Source: Chiua virens
Lineage: Eukaryota > Basidiomycota > Agaricomycetes > Boletales > Boletaceae
Direction: 5' to 3'
DNA: 64,000 nucleotides
Assembly: GCA_019787685.1 (NCBI GenBank)
Contig: JAHNUO010000026.1
Span: 372,001 to 436,000 of the forward strand
Shown here: positions 48,389 through 56,987 of the stretch, one piece after another
Layout: each line of letters begins with the position of its first letter
Position numbering within the stretch: the first letter of the stretch is position 1
Program-made: the position numbers and the translations under genes
Notes under the pieces: model-generated
The model's input: the letters and a program-made list of their open reading frames with translations, nothing else
Databases searched by the model: none
What the model was told of the DNA's origin: nothing

Positions 48389-49119
48389 TGTTACGATAGT
48401 TCCGGGTAGGACCTAACATAGCCACAAAAGCGCCAAGTACCAAGTGGCTGCAATAACTCAAACAACCACCACTTGATATGTGGTGTGCTGAAGAGTTGAA
48501 CAAGGGTTTCTGGTCAGCGGATTGCTACCAGAGAGACGAGTGAAAACTCAGGCGTTGCTGAGAGTTGTCCGGTTGGGAATCTATACCCGAGGGACGGTCA
48601 AGGGTCGAGGGTTGACTACGATGAGTCCAAGTGTTGGGTCAAGGGACGACGAGAGAAGTCCCTGGTCAAGTGTTCACTGGAAGGGTCCGAGTAGAGCAGT
48701 GATACTCAGCTAGATTGCGGAGATCAAGACTAGTGTACAGGAGTATTGCTGTGAGGTATTTATACTATGAGAACTGCGCACGGACCAAGTAACTAAAAGG
48801 AGAAGGCCAGAAGAGCAGAAGGGCCAAAGGGCCAAAAGGGATGCGCAGTAATCAAAAAGGGAATCATATGATGCGAAGGCAACGGACGATGACGAAGATG
48901 AAATGACAAATGTGAAGCCATCAGATGATGACGAGAATTGAATGAGTAAGTGCGATGCCATTGGATGATGATGAGAAAAGAAGAACGTAAGCATCCGGGT
49001 AAGGCCAGTGCTGAGTTACAAAGGTGAAAGGAGAACGAGTACGGATGAACGCACGATAATACCTAGGTATCGAGTAAAGTGAAGAGGTACAAGTGAGATG
49101 AAAGAAAGAAATTGTAACA
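48389..49119 (-). repeat. 3' LTR of gypsy element (731 bp)
   Basis: Direct repeat of the right LTR. It starts TGTTACGATAG and ends AAATTGTAACA, bounded by a 6-base inverted repeat. Differences from the other LTR are almost all CG versus TG or CA. Confidence 0.93.
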
Positions 49120-49161
49120 TTACCCCCGGAGTACGATCAAAGCACCAAGTGAAGATCATCA

Positions 49162-52100
49162 CTAGAAATCGAACGCATCATGGACAGGACTGCCGGTGAT
49201 ATTGGCGTATCCCTCGTCGTCGATGGGGTCATCACATGGGGAGACCGAGCGTTGATCAGGAGACGCGGAACATTGTCGCGCATGGCGGCGGGCTCATTGA
49301 GGTGGGGGTACAGGGAGTACAGAGCGGCCGTTGTGGCGAGACGATGAAGACGAGTTCGTTGAGGAGGACGACGTAGACGGGATGGCGGGACGAGGGGAGC
49401 GCCTTCTCCAAGTATTTCTGGTGGCCATGGGAGTAAGCCGGTTGGCAAGGGGGATGCGAGCATGTACCCGAGGAGGTCGTCCAGGGCAGTGGGATTGGAT
49501 ATGACCGGGGGCCCAGGTGAGACAGATTGGGCATTGATACATGGGGCACTCAACGTGGACGTGGCCGAGTTTTTGGCATTCGAAGCATGCCTCGTGCCAT
49601 CGAGGGTGATCGTCGGGGAGGGATACCTGACCGGTCCGAAACATCAGTTTGGCCTCGGCGCGGTTGCATGCGAGCATCTCTTCCTCGGTGAAGGGAGCAG
49701 AGGATGCAGATGGGGTAGATGAGGGGTGAGAGGGAGGAGCCATTCAGCGGGATAGATCCACTTGGTAGTGGTGGAGGTCATCCAGGAACTCACCCATCTG
49801 CATCTGGTGGAGGGTATGCTCGATGTAGGCACGGATGCAGTCGTGGATTTGTCCGGTAACTGCAGAGAGGAGATGGGAGTGGCGATCACAGCCAAGCAGG
49901 TCGGATTGGACAAAGGTGAGGCACTCGCACTGGAGGTAAGCGAGGTAGAGGGCGTTGAGTGGAGAGTTCAAGTCAAGGTGGTGCTCGATGGGGAAAGCCA
50001 TCGCGGGGTCTAGGATAAGCTCGTGCATGCGGTGAAAGTACTCGGGGGTCGAAGAAGAAGAACAGATGGTATGCGAATGATAAGGCAGGTCTACTGCCTG
50101 GAGAGGAGAATGAACGCAACTAGGGTGCTCAGCAGGAACAGGCCATTGAGAAGGAGCTCCCCATCCTGCGGAGGCAACTGCTGAAACAGCAGGAGAAGGG
50201 GGTTGGGTGGACTCTGTGAGGGATGATTCGGTGGAGAGGGTGGAGACATTGGAGGCAGGCGTAGCTGGCGGTGGGAGAGGCAGATGAGGGATGGACACGG
50301 TCGAGGTGAAGACTGGGACGGAGTGGATGATTTCGTTCTCGAAGTCTGGGGTGGAGCATGAATGGTAGGTCATTATCACTTTGACGGAGACGGGTGGAGG
50401 AGGTCTGAGTGGCGAACGAGGTGGTCTTGGTGGGATGGAAAGGGAGCCGATGGAGGGGAAATCCTGGGGATGGGTCCGCTTATAAGCGTCGACGGTATCC
50501 TTGGCATTTCCAAGATTGGATTTGGGTTCCCACGAGTCATCAGCAGTGGAGTACCCTTTCCATTGGATCAGGAACTTGCGGTTTCGCGGGTTCCGTGTGT
50601 GGTGTAAGATCCGCTCAATTTCATATTCCTCTTCTCCAGCGATAAGGTCAGGTGGAGGTTTCGGGAAGTTCGGGCCGTAGTTTTCTGTTTCGCGATAGGG
50701 TGATAACAGAGAAGTGTGGAAGACCGGGTGAATCTTCCAGGTTTTGGGAAGGTGGAGTCGGTAGGTGAGCAGAGAAAGGACTTCCGTGATGGAGAAAGGT
50801 CCTTCTCGGTGAGATGCGAGTTTTGGGGAGATGAGTTCCCGTTTCAGGTTGCGGGCTTCCAACCAGACTTGGTCTCCTTTGGCAAATGGTTTGAATTTGG
50901 GGAAGGATCAGGCTTTCATGGCCTGGCGAGCAAGTTCATGAGCAGCGAGAGCTTCGTCGCAGGCTGCGGAAAGATCGTTGAGGCGTTCCTTGACCGCGGG
51001 AAGCTTGGTATCCGCGATAATCGTGGGTAAGGGACGGGGTTCATATCCCATCATCAAGAAGAACAGTGATTTGCCTGTGACGGAGTGTGGGCGATGGTTG
51101 TGTGCGAATTCGGCCATGGGGATTAAGTCGGCCCATTTCTCTGGATTGTTTTGGCAATACATGCGGAGGTAGGTCTCGACTTCTTGGTTGACGCGTTCTG
51201 TTTCGCCGTCAGATTGGGGATGGTAGGCGGTGGAGAGGGATAGGTGGTATCCGATTAGCCGGGAGAGCTCCTTTGCAAATGCAGAGGTGAACTGCGGGCC
51301 TCGGTCGGAGATAATTTTGTCGTAGAGACCGAATCACATGTAGACTTTGTGGAAAAAGAGACAGGCTATACCTGCCGAGTTGGCGGTTTTCACCGTGGGG
51401 CAAAGAATTACCCCCTTCATAAGGCCGTGGTTGACCACGACCATGAGAGAATCGTAGCCCTCTGCAGAAACCGGGAGATCCGTGATGAGATCCATGGACA
51501 CGTTCTGGAAGGGGCGAGAGCAAGCGGAGGGGATGGGAGAGAGAGGAGGGGTGGTTGGGTGGGTGTTGACTTTGTGTTGCTGGCATGCGGCACAGCCGGA
51601 GACATAGGAGCGGACAAAGGATGCGAGCCCGGGCCACCAAAATTCGGCGGCGACAAGCTGGCGCGTTTTCAGGAAACCGGGGTGTCCAGCGGAGTGAGAG
51701 TCGTGGTGGCAAGCAACAATTTGCTGTCGGAGTTCCAGGTTTGGGGGAACATAGACACGGCCCTGGTAGGTTAGGACACCTGCGTCGTACTTCCAGTTGG
51801 AGAGGCGGGCATGGAACGAGGATGGTAAGCCGCCATCGAGGGCGTTGAGGGTGTCCAAGACCAGGGGATCATCGACGGAGGATTTGGCGATCAGGGATTG
51901 TAGGTCCAAGGTTACGAGGTTGACAAAGACGTTGTCAGGGAGAAGGGTGACATTCTCGTTGTCCGAATCGGAGGTGATGTGGTCAGGGCGTCGTGACAAT
52001 GCGTCCGGGCCATCAAGAAGTTTTCCAGGGACATGGGAAAACATGAGGTTGAAGTCAGCGAGGTTGAGGAGCCAACGAGCTTGTCGGCGGTTCAAGTTCT

Positions 52101-54095
52101 GTGGCTGATGGAAATATGTCAGGTTTTTGTGGTCAGAGAAGACCATTATGGGGTGAGCACTACCACGGAGGTGGTGGTGCCAAGCCTTGAGGGAACGGAT
52201 GACTGCGAGGAGTTCACAATCATAGATGTCATAGTTTCTTTCAGCAGCGTTGAAAGACTGCGAGAGATAGGAGCATGGTTTCCAGTCGCCGTTTGCGTCG
52301 GTCTGGAGGAGAACACCACCAGTTGCATACTTCGAAGCATCGGTAGCGATGGCAAAGGGTCAGGAAGTGTCGGGAAACCAGAGTACGGGATCCGTAGTAA
52401 AGGCCTTTTTGAGGTGTTCAAAGGCGGAGACCTGGGAGGGTCCCCAAGTCCAGGGGGCGTCTTTCTTTGTGAGATCGATGAGGGGTCAGGCGATAGTGGA
52501 GTAGTCAGGGATAAACTGATGGTAAAAGTTGGTGAAGCCCATGAATGATCGGACGTCCTTGAGCTTGGTGGGAGTTGGCCAGTCTGCGATTCCGGCTACC
52601 TTGACGGGGTCCATGGCGAGTTCGCCTGGTCAGGCGATCATGCCAAGGTATTCTACTTCGGTTGTGGCAAAGTGGCATTTCTCGAGTTTTAAGTGAAGGT
52701 CTAGCTCCTTCATGCGGGCGAGAACGCATTTGGTACGTTCGGTGTGGGTTGCCTTGTCTTCGGAGAAGATGAGGAGGTCATCCATGTAAATGACGAGCCA
52801 TCCCTCGGCAATCATATCACAGAAGGAGTCGTTCATGAAATGTTGGAACGTCGTGGGGGAGTTGGTCAGTCCGAAGAACATAACCGTTGGTTCAAAGAGG
52901 CCACGGTGCGTGATGAACGCGGCTTTCCACTGGTGTCCGTCCTTGATACGAACGTTGTTGTAACCCCATCGGACATCAAACTTGGTGAACAGTTTGGCAT
53001 CTTTGAGTTTGTCGACGAGGTCGGAGATGAGAGGAAGGGGGTAGGCGTCGCGAACGGTATGTTCGTTGACGTAGCAGTAATCTTGACAAGGACGGAGTTT
53101 GCCATCCTTCTTTTTGACGAAGAAGAAGGGAGAAGCTTGGGGGGAGTTCGAGGGGCAGATCTTGCCATTGGCAAGGTGTTCGTCGATGAATTTGTTGGTG
53201 GCCTTGCACTCGTCGGGGGACAAGGGGTAGACCTTTCCAACTTTTGGTTGAAAGGTGTCTTTCAGATGGATTTCGTGGTCGCAAGACCTAGAGGGAGGCA
53301 TCTGATTGAAAGGTTCCTTCGCGAAAACGGATTCGAATTCAGCGTATTCCAAAGGGAGGGTGACCTTGGGTTTCTTTGCTGCGGCTGCTAGAGCGGTAGC
53401 ATTGGTGAGCTTCTCGGGTTGAGTGGTACGAACAAAGTGTTGTCCAGCACGCATGACGCGGTTGACTGAGTGTTGCACAGATTGGGTCGTAAAACAGTGC
53501 CCAGTTTCGGTGCCAAGGTAGTCATAGAGTTTGCCGTCCCAGATGGGATCGACATCAAGATGGCAGACGGGACGGATGGGAGGTGGATGAGTGAGTCAGG
53601 CGGAGTGTTTTGGTTCGTCGGTGGTGATGGGAGGAAGGTCTGGTTCGGGGGAGGATACAGTGATGGTTTTGGCAACCCAATCGATGATCAGATTGGTTGC
53701 CTTTAACCAGGGGAGTCCTAGGATAACATTTTCAGAGCCACAGTGGATGATGTGGAACTTAATACGCTGGAGCACTCCGCTGAGAGCAATCCGGAGGGTG
53801 GTGGTGAATTTGATATCACCGTTCTTGTTCGTGGTAGAGTCGACGTTCCTAACCGGGATAGGCTTCGGGAGACAATCTTTCAGGAACTTGTGTTTCTGGA
53901 CGAAGTGCCAGTCGATGCAGTTGATCCCGGCCCCAGAGTCAATGAGGGCACGGGTGTCGACGTCTTGGGAAGTAGCAGTTACGTTCAATCTAACGGGAAT
54001 TTGCATAGATTGAGACGAAAGTTCAGCTACAAGTACATGGGTACGAGAACGGGAAGATACCGGCGTCGAATCAGTCTTCCTCCTTAAAAACCCAT
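49162..54095 (-). pseudogene. gypsy pol with chromodomain and C-terminal zinc-knuckle extension
   Basis: One frame runs for about 1,640 codons without a single frameshift. It is broken only by eight TGA codons (53596, 52630, 52486, 52360, 51334, 50908, 49744, 49294; lowest base given). Domains: protease ALIDSGAG; RT with YMDD at 52788-52777; RNase H with ATDASKYATGG; integrase zinc finger (HHDSHSAGHPGF...CAACQ) and core (ISDRGPQF, YHPQSDGETERVNQ); chromodomain (EYEIERILHHTR...WKGYSTADDSWEP). After it comes a Pro-rich stretch and then a cysteine region, CFECQKLGHVHVECPMYQCP, followed by CLTWAPGHIQSHCP. The end is TAG at 49162, soon before the 3' LTR. Pol is in the -1 frame relative to gag. Confidence 0.88.
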
Positions 54096-54989
54096 GACCG
54101 GAGTGGTCACCTTGTTGACGCTCATGGCGTCCTCGTCATCCTCCTCTACCTCTACTAAGGCAGGAACGGGTTCAGGTTTCGGGGCGGTTTTCCTGACTTT
54201 CTTGGAGGAAGATGCGACAGGGGTTTTTGTCGAGAATGCTATGCAGGCGGACGTTTGATGTCCAGGTTTGCGACAGTGGAAGCAGAGTTTTTGTTCGAAG
54301 CATCGCTTTCGCTCAGCTTCAGTCATCTTTGGAACATAGATGGCGTCTACATCCATGGCATCGGGGTCTCGCTCCTTCTTGCGAGGGGGGTTGTCATGGT
54401 AGACGACAGCAGCGGCAGGTTTTTTGTTGTGGCGGGCAATCTCATCGGCGCGCTCCCATTGGGTTTTGAAATGGATGGCTTGGGTATACCACTTGTCGAT
54501 CGTGGTAGGGACCGTATCCATCCCTTGGATGCGCCTCATGAGGGAAGGTGGGAGGCCGGCGGTGAAGAAGTTGATGAGGACGGAGTCAGAGCTGGTAAGT
54601 CCTGCGGTAACGACCTTGTTTCAGAAGGAGGAGATATACGAGGGAACGTCCTCGTTTTTGGTAGAGCAGGTGGTGGAGAGCCAAGCGATGGCGTCCCCCT
54701 TGGTGTCGTGGTGTTCGAAGTCCTTTCGGAACTCCGTCTGCCAGTCGGTCCAGGTACCAAAGGATCTAGTTAGGATGGACTTGGCACGGAACGTGTCAGC
54801 CCAAGTCAAGGCTGACCCTTCGGTCATGAAGGAGAGTGCGAAAGCAATTCGCTTGTTCTCAGTGTTGTAAACATCTTCATTGACGAAGAGGTAGGTGGCA
54901 ACGTTGTTGAGCCAGGGGATGGCGCGATCGTAGGAGCCATTGAAGGCGGAGGGTTTTCCGAGACGAAGTTCAACTGCCTTGTTAGACAT
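54084..54989 (-). pseudogene. gypsy gag (retrotransposon capsid/nucleocapsid)
   Basis: Starts MSNKAVELRLGKPSAFNGSY, contains the gag_pre/retrotransposon-gag segment (WADTFRAKSILTRSFGTWTD) and ends with a CCHC zinc knuckle (CFHCRKPGHQTSAC). One internal TGA at 54621 interrupts it between ISSF and NKVVTAG. The natural stop is TAA at 54086-54084, directly after a GGGTTTT heptamer. The length of 301 codons is normal for a fungal chromovirus gag. Confidence 0.85.
54087..54093 (-). other. Candidate -1 frameshift slippery site, gag-pol
   Basis: Read on the minus strand the heptamer is G GGT TTT in gag phase, which fits the X-XXY-YYZ rule. It is immediately followed by the gag stop TAA. The pol frame is exactly -1 and stays open across this point. 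No downstream pseudoknot was modelled. Confidence 0.6.
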
Positions 54990-55382
54990 GTTGGTCGAGG
55001 TGGTAGTTGTTCGTATGGGTGGTGGTACAATGGACGGGTTTGGGTTCCGGATAGATGGTGGTGTGGGGTTCGGCCTTCGTGGGGTCGTAGGGGATGCGAA
55101 GGTGGCAAGTGTGGGGAGGTCAAGTGATTGATGAAGACGGTCAGCTAGTCACTGAGTTTCGTCTTCCGAGTCAAGGTGTTCGACGTTGATGTCGAAGTCT
55201 GCTTCCTGAGGTTCAGAAAGTGGGGTCGAGGGTTCAGGGTTTTCGTCAGATAGATCCGACGACAGAGTGTTGGAGGTCCGGAGATTCCAGACGGGGTTCA
55301 AGAGTGGACGGGTGGGAGGTCGTCGTGCAATGGTGGGCAGCTAGCTGCGTGGAGGCAGGCTGTTTTGGTAGTCTTGATCTTA

Positions 55383-56165
55383 TGTTACGATAGTTCCAGG
55401 TAGGACCTAATGTAGCCGCAAAAGCGCCAAGTACCAAGTGGCTGCAATAACTCAAACAACCACCACTTGATACGTGGTGCGCTGAAGAGTTGAATGAGGG
55501 TTTCTGGTCAGCGGATTGCTACCAGAGAGATGAGTGAAAACTCAGGTGTTGCTGAGAGTTGTCCGGTTGGGAATCTATACCTGAGGGACGGTCAAGGGTC
55601 GAGGGTTGACTACGATGAGTCCAAGTGTTGGGTCAAGGGTCGGTCAAGGGTCGAGGGTTGACTACGATGAGTCCAAGTGTTGGGTCAAGGGACGACGAGA
55701 GAAGTCCCTGGTCAAGTGTTCACTGGAAGGGTCCGAGTGGAGCAGTGATACTCAGCTAGATTGCGGAGATCAAGACTAGTGTACAGGAGTATTGCTGCGA
55801 GGTATTTATACTATGAGAACTGCACACAGACCAAGTAACTAAAAGGAGAAGGCCAGAAGAGCAGAAGGGCCAAAGGGCCAAAAGGGATGCGCAGTAATCA
55901 AAAAGGGAATCGTACGATGCGAAGGCAACGGATGATGACGAAGATGAAATGACAAATGCAAAGCCATTGGATGATGACGAGAATTGAATGAGTAAGTGCG
56001 ATGCCATTGGATGATGACGAGAAAAGAAGAACGTAAGCATCTGGGTAAGGCCAGTGCTGAGTTACAAAGGTGAAAGGAGAACGAGTACGGATGAACGCAC
56101 GATGATACCTAGGTATCGAGTAAAGTGAAGAGGTACAAGTGAGACGAAAGAAAGAAATTGTAACA
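55383..56165 (-). repeat. 5' LTR of gypsy element (783 bp)
   Basis: Matches the left LTR along its whole length and is longer by exactly the 52 bases of an internal tandem duplication. Ends TGTTAC/GTAACA. Confidence 0.93.
55591..55694. repeat. 52-base tandem duplication inside the 5' LTR
   Basis: The unit beginning GTCAAGGGTCGAGGGTTGAC occurs twice head to tail at 55591-55642 and 55643-55694, but only once in the other LTR. It arose in one LTR after insertion or in the parent template. Confidence 0.85.
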
Positions 56166-56640
56166 CTAATGTTGAGCTTATCATGTCCAACAGTGAGCTC
56201 GGGGGTTTGGCAATGAGGGCAGGCAATGTATGGCCCTTATCCATGGGGTTGCCAAATAAGGGCAGCACCCTTATCCCCCTCTTTACCTTCAGCTTCGTAC
56301 CTTATCCATTTTTGGAATGAATATTTATTTGCTAGTTCTATTGGCTGGTAGTGGTATATAGGATAATTGGGCTAATTAGCCAGGGACTACCCCGGGTGTA
56401 TCCGAACCTTACTCACCTGTGTTTATGTGATGTCAAGGTGAGAAAAGGAAATTAGAAAAAGGAGCAAGACACTAAGACACACATTACATAATCTGTTCAG
56501 TTGTTATTGTGCTCAGCAGCCTTGAGACAAGTTAAATCTCCCTGAACTTTGTTGGGTCATGTGCAAAGTAACTTCGGAGTCCCAGCTCGGACAGCTTGGA
56601 CAACTCAAATTTTCGGAAAGCCTAAAATTTTCAGACTTTT
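56166..56640. other. CpG-poor DNA between gypsy element and cassette D
   Basis: No gene is supported. Composition resembles the KDZ-bearing DNA left of the gypsy element, so this may be the other flank of the same older insertion. The last 120 bases contain an A/T-rich stretch before the shared promoter block of copy D begins near 56670. Confidence 0.45.
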
Positions 56641-56669
56641 TGCTCGGATTTGTACTTTCCAACTCCCAC

Positions 56670-56987
56670 ATCTCCGGCACAGCGGCTGAGTTCAAGCGGA
56701 GATTCAAATCCGGTGAACATGCCGACGTCAGTAACTCTTGTCCGCTGCACCTTACTGCTGTTGGCTCAGTCGCATCGTCGATGGGTCACAATCAGTCGTG
56801 CTCGCTCAAACCCTCCCACACGGTCAGAGGTGTGGTCCACACCTCCGTTCCATGTGGAAGCAGATCCAATATTCACATCCCTGAAAGAAAGGAGAGCCAA
56901 TCAGAGTTGCGTGGGAATATCTTTGCAATATCTAGTCTGAGTTGATCCCCTAATGCGCCCCTAATCCCGACTCACTTAGCTTCCGCC
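56670..56987 (+). promoter_or_regulatory. Promoter of NTPase copy D with CCAAT box and palindrome
   Basis: Nearly the same 300 bases as the copy B promoter. The palindrome AGGTGTGGTCCACACCT is at 56828-56844, and the CCAAT box is at 56897-56901, 91 bases before the first ATG. The start context GCCATGG is strong. Confidence 0.6.

Larger units (their letters stand above)
48389..56165 (-). mobile_element. Complete Ty3/gypsy chromovirus-type LTR retrotransposon, inactivated
   Basis: Two direct LTRs enclose gag and pol on the minus strand, so the right LTR is the 5' one. Domain order is gag, protease, reverse transcriptase, RNase H, integrase, chromodomain, which places it with Metaviridae chromoviruses of fungi. 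The LTRs begin TGTTAC and end GTAACA. The five bases on each side (CTGGT and CTAAT) do not match, so no clean target duplication is seen. No TGG-starting primer binding site lies directly inside the 5' LTR (it reads TAAGATCAAGACTACC). The element is inserted in the CpG-poor DNA that carries the KDZ transposase. Confidence 0.92.

Noticed and set aside
48710..48994. 94-codon minus-strand ORF, repeated at 55756-56040
   Set aside because: Lies wholly within both LTRs and is low-complexity (Ser/Phe/Leu runs); a chance reading of the LTR.
49294..49743. Separate downstream gene after gypsy pol
   Set aside because: It is in the pol frame and divided from it by a single TGA that fits the CGA-to-TGA pattern; treated as the pol C-terminus.
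52744..53391. 215-codon plus-strand ORF
   Set aside because: Antisense of the reverse transcriptase domain of the gypsy pol frame.
48384..56170. Target-site duplication of the gypsy element
   Set aside because: The five-base flanks CTGGT and CTAAT differ at two positions; not enough to claim.
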